From assembly GCA_030432795.1 (NCBI GenBank), contig JAUILW010000123.1, positions 1 to 8,206 on the forward strand: 8,206 bases of DNA. The letters run 5' to 3'. Source of the stretch: Gammaproteobacteria bacterium (GTDB lineage: Bacteria; Pseudomonadota; Gammaproteobacteria; Pseudomonadales; Azotimanducaceae). The position numbers and the translations under genes are program-made. Positions within the stretch are counted from its first letter, which is position 1. Every line of letters starts with the position of its first letter. This document shows, one piece after another, positions 1 through 6,796 of the stretch. The notes beneath the pieces are model-generated. The model was not told where the DNA came from and searched no databases. It worked only from the letters and a program-made list of their open reading frames with translations.

Positions 1-555
1 ACTGAATTGCCTTTCTTCAGCTACACGGAACGCACGCTGCAGCTGATGGCCATTCTGGGCGGTCAGATCGCCGACTACACCCGCGACCGGGCAACGTTTC
101 CCGAGGGCCTGGACGTGGAGTCTGCCGGCTTCGTTTCCGAGATACTGCGCAGCCTCGAATACGCGCGGGATCATGGCCTCGCCACAACCCTCGTGGCCAT
201 CCGCTTCAGCGAGCAAACCGCAGCCCCTGCGTACATCGCAACGATAGACCAACAGAGCCGGGGGCTTGACCGATTGCTCTCCATCGGCGAGGTGGGTGGT
301 ATGAGCGCACTACTGATCATGCCGCTCACCGGCGCGGAGGAGTACACGCACTTCCTCACCCGATTCGAGCGCTACCTGACCGAAGCACACGGTGCAGGAC
401 CGCACGCGCTCGGCATCGACACCAGCCATCTGCTGCTGACCAACGCATCAAGGCTGACCGATGTCAGCGAGTTCCTGTTGCGCCAGTCCGGGGCTGAAGC
501 CATGGCCGACGCGCTCGACCGTCAACAAGCGGTGGCACGTCATGCTGTTGGGTAA
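1..555 (+). CDS. pelD: PelD, C-terminal part (c-di-GMP receptor of Pel polysaccharide synthesis), 5' end outside window
   Basis: The reading frame is open from base 1 and ends at TAA 553-555, leaving about 184 codons. PelD is an inner-membrane protein with N-terminal helices, a GAF domain and a degenerate GGDEF domain; it binds c-di-GMP to switch on Pel production. Only the end of the GAF region (about the first 28 codons) and the GGDEF-like domain are visible. The domain carries RGLD at 259-270, an RxxD inhibitory-site motif. Five residues later, where GGDEF should be, the sequence reads GEVGG (286-300), so cyclase activity is not expected but ligand binding is. Arginines about 35 residues further on (TRFER, near 361-372) could be the additional ligand-contacting arginine known in Pseudomonas PelD. 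The 3' end overlaps pelE by 14 nt. The identification rests on domain architecture, the I-site and the E-F-G neighbours. Confidence 0.9.
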   Translation, partial: TELPFFSYTERTLQLMAILGGQIADYTRDRATFPEGLDVESAGFVSEILRSLEYARDHGLATTLVAIRFSEQTAAPAYIATIDQQSRGLDRLLSIGEVGGMSALLIMPLTGAEEYTHFLTRFERYLTEAHGAGPHALGIDTSHLLLTNASRLTDVSEFLLRQSGAEAMADALDRQQAVARHAVG

Positions 556-1546
556 CCACAGCTACGCCATCTTCGGTGGGATTGCCTTAGCCCTCGAACT
601 CGGCGTCTGCGTAGGCATTGCCAGAAGCGGCAGCACAGGCGCTGCCTTGTCTGTCGTCGTCCTGCACGGCCTAGTCGTTGCTGCCAGCGCCTGGATCGCT
701 TCCTACTGGCTGCGCGACAGCGGCGTGCAGCAACGTCATGCATGGTGCTTTCCTGCAACCATCATGTTCTGCCTGCCGGCCATCGGCTTGCTTGGCGTAG
801 CCTCAGCCCTCTATCTCGGCCGGCGCCTGTCGCTCTTCGCAACGGAACGCCCCATGCAGCGCACCGAACCGCCACGGCTGCCGCACCGCCCGCCAGAACT
901 CGAAAAGAACCTCAAGTTCGCCGCCGGTGGTCTCGGTGACATCCTGCGCCACTCCGGCGACGTGGCGAAGCGTGTACTTGCAGTGACCGCGGCGAGCCGC
1001 ATGTCGGAGCGCGACGCCATACCCTTTCTCAAACTCGCTATGAGCGATCCCGCGGACGAAGTACGGCTGCTTGCCTTCAGCGTCAAGGACAAGATCGAAA
1101 CCGGCATCAACGAAAAGATCAAAAAGAACCTCACAGAGCTGCCCACGGTAGATGATCGTTCCAGGCCAACGGTGCATCGCGCCCTCGCCTTTCTCTATTG
1201 GGAACTCGTGTACCTGAACATTGCCGAGGGTGACCTGCGCAACTTCATGCTGAGCGAGGCAGACGACCACGCCGCCACGTGTCTCGCCTCCAGCAGCGAA
1301 GCGTCGCTGCACACGCTACGTGGGCGCATTGCCCTGGAGCGGCGTAACGCCTCGGTTGCCGGAGCGCATTTCCGCGCCGCCCTGGATGCCGGTGCCGACA
1401 TCGAAAGCGTAGCTACCTACCTGGCGGAGGCAGCCTTCATCGAGCAGGACTTTGCCGCTGTCAGAAGCCACCTCGAACGCCTACCGCTGCACTTCCGCGC
1501 GACAGCGCCCTACCACGCGTTGTGCCGATCGTGGGGGCTCGCGTGA
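542..1546 (+). CDS. pelE: PelE, membrane-anchored helical-repeat (TPR) protein of the Pel synthase complex
   Basis: A 334-residue protein, close to the length of about 330 usual for PelE. Three hydrophobic stretches lie at about residues 8-27, 32-56 and 71-93. They are followed by a basic, proline-rich linker (about 94-120) and a soluble helical domain. Residues about 158-181 look like a HEAT-type helix pair (FLKLAMSDP then EVRLLAF). Residues about 209-319 look like degenerate TPRs, with the clearest unit around LRGRIALERRNASVAGAHFRA (259-279). PelE is known as a scaffold that joins PelD, PelF and PelG at the inner membrane and has no recognised catalytic residues. The ATG at 542 was chosen because it overlaps the pelD stop by 14 nt, has a weak GGTGG at 531-535, and starts just before the first membrane helix. 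An earlier in-frame ATG at 461 would add 27 non-hydrophobic residues and a long overlap with pelD. The call depends strongly on context, since PelE is poorly conserved. Confidence 0.88.
   Translation: MLLGNHSYAIFGGIALALELGVCVGIARSGSTGAALSVVVLHGLVVAASAWIASYWLRDSGVQQRHAWCFPATIMFCLPAIGLLGVASALYLGRRLSLFATERPMQRTEPPRLPHRPPELEKNLKFAAGGLGDILRHSGDVAKRVLAVTAASRMSERDAIPFLKLAMSDPADEVRLLAFSVKDKIETGINEKIKKNLTELPTVDDRSRPTVHRALAFLYWELVYLNIAEGDLRNFMLSEADDHAATCLASSSEASLHTLRGRIALERRNASVAGAHFRAALDAGADIESVATYLAEAAFIEQDFAAVRSHLERLPLHFRATAPYHALCRSWGLA
1533..1537 (+). promoter_or_regulatory. Ribosome binding site supporting the GTG start of pelF
   Basis: A GGGGG run lies 5 nt before the GTG at 1543, inside the end of pelE. 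It favours that GTG over the in-frame GTGs at 1522 and 1531, which lie upstream of or in front of it. The resulting length (506 residues) fits the PelF family. Confidence 0.5.
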
Positions 1547-3063
1547 GCGAAACCGCAGCTACCAAGCGTGTATGTCTGCTGCTGGAAGGCACGTATCCCT
1601 ATGTCCGCGGCGGCGTATCGAGCTGGGTGCACCAGATCATTCAGGGCTTGCCAGAACTCACCTTCGACATCATCTTCATTGGCGGCTCGCGGGAGCACTA
1701 CGGCGCACCGCTCTACGAGCTGCCAGCCAACGTCGACCAGGTGCAGACCTTCTACCTCGCAGATTCCTGGCAGGTACACAAGGGCCGCCGCAGGTTCGGC
1801 ACCGCCAAACGCTTCGCCCGCTCGAACGACCTCCACGAACGGTTCAAGTGTCCGGAGGGTGCCAGCGCCGATGAACTGGCGGAGCTCCTGGCGCTCGTGG
1901 CTGGCGACGGCAACACAATCGATCACACCGAGTTTCTGCACAGCCGCGCCGCCTGGGACAGCATCACCAGCAGCTATGAGTCGCACTGTACGGACGCCAA
2001 CTTCCTCAACTATTTCTGGACGGTGCGATCCATGCACGCGCCGATCTTCATGCTGGCAAAGATCGCCCGGCAGATCGGTCAGGTGGACGTCGTGCACTCC
2101 ATTTCCACCGGCTATGCCGGCCTGCTCGGCGCCATGGTGAAAGCGCGCAACCCGCAGTGCTCGTACATCCTCACGGAGCACGGCATCTACACCAAGGAGC
2201 GCAAGATCGATCTGGCGCAGGCCGATTGGATTTCCGAGCCCGGGCACCAGTTCGACATCGGGCTGACAGAAGACTTCGGCTACCTGCGCCGGCTGTGGAT
2301 ACGTTTCTATGAGCAGATTGGCCGCATCACCTACGCCGCAGCCGATCAGATCATCGCCCTGTACGGAGGCAATCGGGACCGACAGGTCGCAGACGGCGCG
2401 CAGCGCGAGCGCACCAAGGTTGTACCAAACGGCATCTCGCTGGCCCGATACGCTGACGCGCTGGACAAACGGCCGCAACACATCCCCCCCGTGATCGGCT
2501 TTGTTGGCCGGGTGGTCCCGATCAAGGACGTGAAGACGTTCGTGCGCGCCATGCGCGCGGTGGTGAACGCAATACCCGACGCCGAAGGCTGGATCGTCGG
2601 TCCGACGGAGGAAGACCAGGCGTACGCCGACGAGTGTGCAGCGCTCGTGGACGGACTCGGGCTGGAAAACAACGTGAAATTTCTCGGCTTTCAGAACGTG
2701 CCGGAGATGATGCCGAAGCTCGGCCTCATGGCGCTCACCTCCATCTCCGAAGCACAACCGCTGGTGCTGCTCGAAGCGTTCGCCGCCGGCGTACCGTGCG
2801 TGGCAACCGACGTTGGCTCCTGCAGGGAGATGATCGACGGTGCGCCGGAGGAAGGAGATGACCTGGGCAGCGCAGGTGCTGTGGTGGGCATCGGCAGCCC
2901 GCAGGCCACGGCCAGCGCCTGCGTGGAACTGCTGACGAATGAGCAGTCCTGGCATGCAGCACAAGCCGTCGGGTTGGCTCGCGTCGAACAGTTTTACGCC
3001 GAAGGGCTGATGTTCGATCGCTACCGCAGCATTTACGCGGAGGCCGGCGGATGGCCGGAATAG
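1543..3063 (+). CDS. pelF: PelF, GT4-family glycosyltransferase of Pel polysaccharide
   Basis: A 506-residue cytosolic GT-B glycosyltransferase (PelF of Pseudomonas is about 507). PelF is taken to be the polymerase that builds the hexosamine-rich Pel chain from a UDP-sugar; which sugar nucleotide it uses is not visible here. The N-terminal half begins with a beta strand and glycine-rich loop (LLLEGTYPYVRGGVSSWVH, about residues 12-30), typical of PelF. The family-characteristic EHGIYTKER is at 212-220. The C-terminal half opens with GFVGRVVPIKD (319-329), whose R323 and K328 match the nucleotide-phosphate contacts of GT4 enzymes. The E-x7-E motif is at residues 403-411 (2749-2775), followed by AFAAGVPCVATDVG. 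No membrane segment is seen, so it must be recruited by PelD/E/G. The GTG start overlaps the pelE stop as GTGA, implying coupled translation. The 3' end overlaps pelG by 13 nt. Confidence 0.95.
   Translation: MSETAATKRVCLLLEGTYPYVRGGVSSWVHQIIQGLPELTFDIIFIGGSREHYGAPLYELPANVDQVQTFYLADSWQVHKGRRRFGTAKRFARSNDLHERFKCPEGASADELAELLALVAGDGNTIDHTEFLHSRAAWDSITSSYESHCTDANFLNYFWTVRSMHAPIFMLAKIARQIGQVDVVHSISTGYAGLLGAMVKARNPQCSYILTEHGIYTKERKIDLAQADWISEPGHQFDIGLTEDFGYLRRLWIRFYEQIGRITYAAADQIIALYGGNRDRQVADGAQRERTKVVPNGISLARYADALDKRPQHIPPVIGFVGRVVPIKDVKTFVRAMRAVVNAIPDAEGWIVGPTEEDQAYADECAALVDGLGLENNVKFLGFQNVPEMMPKLGLMALTSISEAQPLVLLEAFAAGVPCVATDVGSCREMIDGAPEEGDDLGSAGAVVGIGSPQATASACVELLTNEQSWHAAQAVGLARVEQFYAEGLMFDRYRSIYAEAGGWPE
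3039..3043 (+). promoter_or_regulatory. Strong ribosome binding site of pelG within pelF
   Basis: A perfect GGAGG lies 7 nt before the ATG at 3051 and is embedded in the last codons of pelF. It supports the 3051 start and the 13-nt overlap of the two genes. Confidence 0.7.
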
Positions 3064-4421
3064 GTTTTGAACTGCGCCGCATTCTGACCCGCGATTCCAT
3101 CGCCGCGACCGTGCACGGCTACACCTACGCCGGCATCATCGGCTCCGGGCCTTGGGTGCTGTCCATCCTGGCCGTGCTCATCGTTGGCATCATCTCCGTC
3201 GGGGTGGGTTCTAACGATACCCAGGTGCAGCACTTTCTCGTGTCCGTCACCTACCTGATGGCCACCTCACTCATATTCACCGGCGGCGTACAGCTGGTTT
3301 TCACGCGCTTCGTGGCCGATCGCCTGTTCGAGAAACGCTTCGACTGCATCCTGCCCAACCTCTTCGGGCTGCTCAGCATCAACAGCGCGGTGAGCCTCGT
3401 AGCCGTCGCACCGATCGCCTTCACACAGTTCCCACAGCAGAGCTTCGCCTACCAGGTGCTGTTGGTGACAAACTTCATCACGCTGACAAACCTGTGGCTG
3501 GTGGTCATCTTTCTGTCTGGCATGAAGCGCTACGGGCACATCCTCGGCGTGATGTTTGTCGGCTACAGCATCATGGTTGCTACGGGATTCGGGCTGAGAC
3601 ACGCCGGCACCGAAGGTCTGCTGCTGGGATTCCTCATCACGCACGCCATTCTGCTCTTTGCGTTCCTCACCGAAATCGTGCGCATGTTTCCGCTGACCCG
3701 CATGCTTGCGTTCGACTTCCTCAACCGTAAGCTGATCTTTCCTACCCTGTTTGTCGCCGGGCTGGTGTTTTACTGCGGTGTGTGGGTAGACAAATTTCTC
3801 TTCTGGTTCAATCCGGCGACCTCGGAGGGCATCGTCGGGCCGCTGCGCGCCTCCGCCATCTACGACATCCCGATCTTCATCGCCTACCTCACCACCATCC
3901 CGGGCATGGCGGTGTTTCTGCTGCGCATCGAAACGGACTTCGCGGAGAACTATGAGCGTTTGTACGATGCCATCCGTGGCGGTGCCGCCCTCGATCACGT
4001 GTATTTCCTCAAGGATCAGATGGCGCTGTCGGTGCGGCGCGCCATCATGGAGATCATCAAGGTGCAGGGTGTCACCATTCTGGCGTTTTTCCTGTGGGCG
4101 GAAGATCTATTCGCCGCGCTGGGAATCTCTCAACTCTTCCTGCCGCTGTTGTTCGTAGACGTCGTCGGCGCTGGCGTGCAGGTGATTCTCATGGCGCTGT
4201 TGAACGTGTTTTTCTATCTGGACCGGCGGCGGAGCGTCATCGCGGTCACTTTGACATTCTTCCTGACCAACCTCGTGCTGACCATCGTCACCCAACAGCT
4301 CGGGCCCGCATTCTTCGGCTACGGCTTCGTTATTGCGGCCGTTCTAGCTAGCCTTGTGGGGTTGATCATTCTGAACCGCAGAGTGTACGACCTCGAATAT
4401 GAGACGTTCATGCTGAGCTGA
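3051..4421 (+). CDS. pelG: PelG, MOP-like polytopic membrane protein (putative Pel translocator)
   Basis: A 456-residue integral membrane protein, the usual PelG length. Its N-terminus (AGIGFELRRILTRDS, residues 2-16) is a PelG hallmark. About twelve hydrophobic segments can be picked out, at roughly 27-52, 61-85, 102-123, 134-156, 162-182, 188-211, 227-247, 270-291, 336-357, 360-389, 395-415 and 420-442. A charged soluble loop lies at about 292-335. This is the layout of Wzx-like flippases of the MOP superfamily. PelG is believed to take the chain made by PelF across the inner membrane while bound to PelD and PelE; the transport step is inferred from the fold and genetics of the family, not from anything seen here. 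It is the last gene of the overlapping pelD-E-F-G set and is followed by a 103-nt gap. Confidence 0.95.
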   Translation: MAGIGFELRRILTRDSIAATVHGYTYAGIIGSGPWVLSILAVLIVGIISVGVGSNDTQVQHFLVSVTYLMATSLIFTGGVQLVFTRFVADRLFEKRFDCILPNLFGLLSINSAVSLVAVAPIAFTQFPQQSFAYQVLLVTNFITLTNLWLVVIFLSGMKRYGHILGVMFVGYSIMVATGFGLRHAGTEGLLLGFLITHAILLFAFLTEIVRMFPLTRMLAFDFLNRKLIFPTLFVAGLVFYCGVWVDKFLFWFNPATSEGIVGPLRASAIYDIPIFIAYLTTIPGMAVFLLRIETDFAENYERLYDAIRGGAALDHVYFLKDQMALSVRRAIMEIIKVQGVTILAFFLWAEDLFAALGISQLFLPLLFVDVVGAGVQVILMALLNVFFYLDRRRSVIAVTLTFFLTNLVLTIVTQQLGPAFFGYGFVIAAVLASLVGLIILNRRVYDLEYETFMLS

Positions 4422-4460
4422 GAGGCAGCGGGCCGGCCACATCACATGTGAACCGTGGCG

Positions 4461-4475
4461 TGGCAGGCGTGCAGC
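4461..4475 (+). promoter_or_regulatory. Weak sigma-54-like -24/-12 element upstream of bkdA1
   Basis: TGGCAGGCGTGCAGC has the GG and GC dinucleotides at the spacing of the TGGCACG-N4-TTGC consensus, but the TT before the GC is replaced by CA. Transcription would begin near 4487, giving a leader of about 38 nt. In GC-rich DNA such partial matches are common, and the element overlaps the hairpin at 4463-4481, so the call is tentative. Confidence 0.15.
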
Positions 4476-4481
4476 GCTTGC
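4463..4481 (+). terminator. Hairpin after pelG, possible weak terminator or transcription pause site
   Basis: GCAGGCG (4463-4469) pairs with CGCTTGC (4475-4481) as a 7-bp stem with one G-U pair and a 5-nt loop. It sits 41 nt after the pelG stop and 43 nt before the bkdA1 start. A pyrimidine-rich stretch follows, but there is no T run, so intrinsic termination would be inefficient. It could instead be a structured part of a pel-bkd readthrough transcript. Confidence 0.3.
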
Positions 4482-4524
4482 GTCACACTCTCCCTGTGCA
4501 AAGAAGGACCCTTGCGGAGCGCGG

Positions 4525-5778
4525 ATGAGCCGAAAACCACGACTTCACATCCCTCCGGCGCCTGCGCGGCCCGGCGCGGACCCGGACTTCAGCTACATCG
4601 ACATCGTCGAAGCTGGATCGGTGCCAAGACCAGACCCGCACACGCGGCTGAGGGAGATCCCCAACAGTCTGATCTTCGACATGGTACGGGTGCTTGACGA
4701 TGAGCACGCGCCCGTCGGTCCCTGGGACCCACAGCTAGACCCGGAGGAACTACAGGCTGGTTTGCGGTTCATGCTGGAAACACGCCTCTACGACGACCAC
4801 ATGCTGCGCATGCAGCGCCAGGGCAAGATTTCCTTCTACATGAAGTCCCGCGGCGAAGAGGCGGTGTCCGTCGCTGCCGCCATGGCCTTACGTCCCGGAG
4901 ACATGCTTTTCCCTTCCTACCGCAACCAGGGTTTGCAGATCAGCCGCGGCCGCAACCTAGCCGACCTGATGAATCAGTGCCTGTCGAACAGCGCCGACAT
5001 GTGCAAGGGCCGCCAGATGCCCATCATGTACCACTGGCGGCGCGGCAACATTTTTTCCATCTCCGGCAACCTCACAACGCAATATCCGCAAGCCGTGGGA
5101 TGGGCTATGGCCGCTGCGATCAAAGGCGAGGACGATATCGCAGCGTCCTGGATCGGAGAGGGCTCGAGCGCCGAAGCGGACTTTCACCACGCGATGACTT
5201 TCGCCTCCGTGTACATGGCTCCGGTGGTACTGAACATCGTCAACAACCAGTACGCGATCTCCACGTTTCAGGGTACGGCCGGTGGTGAGCGCCGTCCGTT
5301 TGCCGCCCGGGGGCCTGGCTACGGTATTCCCGGCATCCGCGTGGACGGTAACGATTTTCTCGCGGTCTACGCCGCCACCGCCTGGGCGGCAGAACGCGCC
5401 CGCGCGGGCACGGGCCCCACCCTCATCGAGCACGTCACCTACCGGATGGATGCGCACTCCACGAGCGACGACCCGTCCCGCTATCGCTCCAAAGCGGAGC
5501 CGCAAGCCTGGCCGCTGGGCGATCCGGTGGAACGGTTGAAGGCGCATATGATCAAGTTCGGCCAGTGGAGCGATACGCGCCATGAAGCGCTTGTTGCCGA
5601 GATCACCGGGCAGGTGGCGAGCGCATGGGATGAAGCCTGCTCGTACGGAACGATGACGCAAGGGCCGTTTCTGGACAAGAACGAACTCTTCGAAGACGTG
5701 TACCGTGACATGCCGTCGCACCTGATCCAGCAGCGCGAGCAGATGCTCGAGGTGGACCGCTGGGGGGAGGAGAACTGA
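4525..5778 (+). CDS. bkdA1: Branched-chain 2-oxoacid dehydrogenase E1 component, alpha subunit
   Basis: A 417-residue thiamine-diphosphate-dependent E1 alpha subunit. With E1 beta it decarboxylates the 2-oxoacids of Val, Leu and Ile and passes the acyl group to the lipoyl arm of E2, in the cytosol. The ThDP/Mg motif runs from G211-E-G213 to N240-N241 (followed by QYAIST); GEG in place of GDG also occurs in other branched-chain E1 alphas. The loop TYRMDAHSTSDDPSRY (305-320) contains the H-S-T-S-D-D signature, with H311. The N-terminal extension of about 70 residues (RLHIPP, then ARPG and DFSYIDI) and the internal KGRQMPIMY and SGNLTTQ stretches resemble Pseudomonas BkdA1 (about 410 aa) rather than pyruvate dehydrogenase E1. 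The ATG at 4525 has GGAG five nt upstream. It is the first gene of a three-gene unit, with the E1 beta start 1 nt beyond its stop. The substrate class is inferred from family resemblance. Confidence 0.92.
   Translation: MSRKPRLHIPPAPARPGADPDFSYIDIVEAGSVPRPDPHTRLREIPNSLIFDMVRVLDDEHAPVGPWDPQLDPEELQAGLRFMLETRLYDDHMLRMQRQGKISFYMKSRGEEAVSVAAAMALRPGDMLFPSYRNQGLQISRGRNLADLMNQCLSNSADMCKGRQMPIMYHWRRGNIFSISGNLTTQYPQAVGWAMAAAIKGEDDIAASWIGEGSSAEADFHHAMTFASVYMAPVVLNIVNNQYAISTFQGTAGGERRPFAARGPGYGIPGIRVDGNDFLAVYAATAWAAERARAGTGPTLIEHVTYRMDAHSTSDDPSRYRSKAEPQAWPLGDPVERLKAHMIKFGQWSDTRHEALVAEITGQVASAWDEACSYGTMTQGPFLDKNELFEDVYRDMPSHLIQQREQMLEVDRWGEEN
5768..5772 (+). promoter_or_regulatory. Ribosome binding site of bkdA2
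   Basis: AGGAG lies 7 nt before the ATG at 5780, within the last codons of bkdA1. It selects this ATG over the in-frame ATGs at 5789 and 5795, which would be too far away. Confidence 0.6.
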
Positions 5779-5779
5779 C

Positions 5780-6796
5780 ATGCCCAGAATGAATATGGTG
5801 CAGGCCCTCAATTCAGCGATGGACATCATGCTCGACCGCGATCAGAACGTGGTGCTCATCGGCCAGGACATCGGCTACTTCGGCGGTGTGTTCCGTTGCA
5901 CGGATGGTCTGCAGCGCAAGTACGGCGAGCACCGGGTGATCGATGCGCCCATCGCCGAAGGAGGCATCGTCGGCAGCGCCATCGGCATGGGGGTCAACGG
6001 CCTCCGACCCGTGGCCGAGATTCAGTTCGCGGACTACATCTACCCCGGTTGCGACCAGATCATCAGCGAACTTGCGCGCCTGCGCTATCGCACCGCCGGC
6101 GACTTCTACGCGCCGGTCACCATTCGCACGCCATGTGGCGGCGGCATTCGTGGCGGCCAGACACACTCGCAGAGCCCGGAAGGCATCTTCACCCACCTGT
6201 GTGGGGTGAAGGTGGTGATGCCATCCAACCCATACGATGCCAAAGGCCTGCTGATCGCCGCCATCGAAGATGACGACCCGGTGATCTTCTTCGAGCCCAA
6301 ACGCATCTACAACGGCCCATTCGACGGCGAGCCTGACAAGCCTGCCGTGCCGTGGAGCAATCACGAGAAGGGTGAGGTGCCAAGCGACTACTACACCATT
6401 CCCATCGGCCGAGCCGACGTAGTACGCGAGGGCGAGGAAGTGACGATGCTCTGCTACGGCACCATGGTGCACGTGTGCCTCGCGGCTGCCCAGGCGATGG
6501 ATGTGGATGCGGAAGTGATCGATTTGCGCACGCTGAGCCCGCTGGACGTCGAGACCATCCGTCAGAGCGTGGAGAAGACCGGCCGTTGCGTGGTGGTGCA
6601 TGAAGCCACCCGCTTTTCCGGCTATGGCGCAGAGCTTGCGGCGACGGTGCAGGAAACCTGTTTCTACAGCCTCGAGGCGCCGATTCTGCGCGTGACCGGC
6701 TGGGACACGCCCTATCCGCACGCCTTCGAGTGGGACTACTTTCCAACCAAAAAGCGCGTCTCCAAAGCGCTGGAAGACGTGTTGGAGATGGCATGA
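5780..6796 (+). CDS. bkdA2: Branched-chain 2-oxoacid dehydrogenase E1 component, beta subunit
   Basis: A 338-residue transketolase-type E1 beta subunit that pairs with the preceding alpha subunit in an alpha2-beta2 E1. The pyrimidine-binding domain has GQDIGYFGGVFRCTDGL (28-44), DAPIAEGGIVG (55-65) with E60 as the likely ThDP-activating glutamate, and FADYIYPGCDQI (83-94). CGGGIRGGQTHSQSPE (119-134) carries the conserved H129. MPSNPYDAKGLL (147-158) and FFEPKRIYN (170-178) are typical of the family. The C-terminal transketolase domain occupies about 205-330 and includes VIDLRTLSPLD and CVVVHEATRFSGYGAEL. The FGGVFRCTDGL and EPKRIYNGPFDG segments match branched-chain rather than pyruvate dehydrogenase beta subunits. 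It starts 1 nt after the bkdA1 stop and its own stop overlaps the E2 start as ATGA, implying balanced, coupled expression. Confidence 0.94.
   Translation: MPRMNMVQALNSAMDIMLDRDQNVVLIGQDIGYFGGVFRCTDGLQRKYGEHRVIDAPIAEGGIVGSAIGMGVNGLRPVAEIQFADYIYPGCDQIISELARLRYRTAGDFYAPVTIRTPCGGGIRGGQTHSQSPEGIFTHLCGVKVVMPSNPYDAKGLLIAAIEDDDPVIFFEPKRIYNGPFDGEPDKPAVPWSNHEKGEVPSDYYTIPIGRADVVREGEEVTMLCYGTMVHVCLAAAQAMDVDAEVIDLRTLSPLDVETIRQSVEKTGRCVVVHEATRFSGYGAELAATVQETCFYSLEAPILRVTGWDTPYPHAFEWDYFPTKKRVSKALEDVLEMA

Larger units (their letters stand above)
4422..4524. other. Intergenic region between the pel and bkd operons
   Basis: This 103-nt stretch is the largest gap between complete genes in the window and contains no plausible gene. 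Moving downstream it has GGCCGGCC (4431-4438), a perfect 10-bp palindrome TCACATGTGA (4442-4451), a GC-rich hairpin (4463-4481) overlapping a weak sigma-54-like match, and the ribosome binding site GGAG (4516-4519) five nt before the bkdA1 ATG. GCCAC (4436-4440) and GTGGC (4455-4459) could form a weak stem around the palindrome. No good sigma-70 promoter is apparent. Confidence 0.6.

Noticed and set aside
461..541. Earlier in-frame ATG for pelE
   Set aside because: It would give a 95-nt overlap with pelD and 27 extra polar, Cys/Ser-rich residues before the first helix. The ATG at 542 gives the family length.
2484..2490. Run of seven C in pelF as a phase-variation or frameshift site
   Set aside because: The reading frame is intact through it and matches the GT4 fold on both sides. 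A run of seven in GC-rich DNA is unremarkable.
1510..2964. Long antisense open frame of 484 codons opposite pelF
   Set aside because: It lies almost exactly over pelF, whose motifs and length are unmistakable. Long antisense frames arise from codon bias in GC-rich genes, and the translation has no recognisable domain.
4442..4451. TCACATGTGA as a CRP/FNR-type operator
   Set aside because: The half-sites are in inverted order and lack the 6-bp spacer of TGTGA-N6-TCACA. It remains only an unexplained short palindrome.
4478..4506. Sigma-70 promoter using TTGCGT (4478-4483) as -35
   Set aside because: At 17-nt spacing the -10 hexamer would be AAGAAG, which is not a credible match to TATAAT.
6730..6792. 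Earlier in-frame start for bkdB inside bkdA2
   Set aside because: The 21 extra residues are unlike any lipoyl-domain N-terminus, and ATG 6793 has a good ribosome binding site and forms the ATGA overlap.
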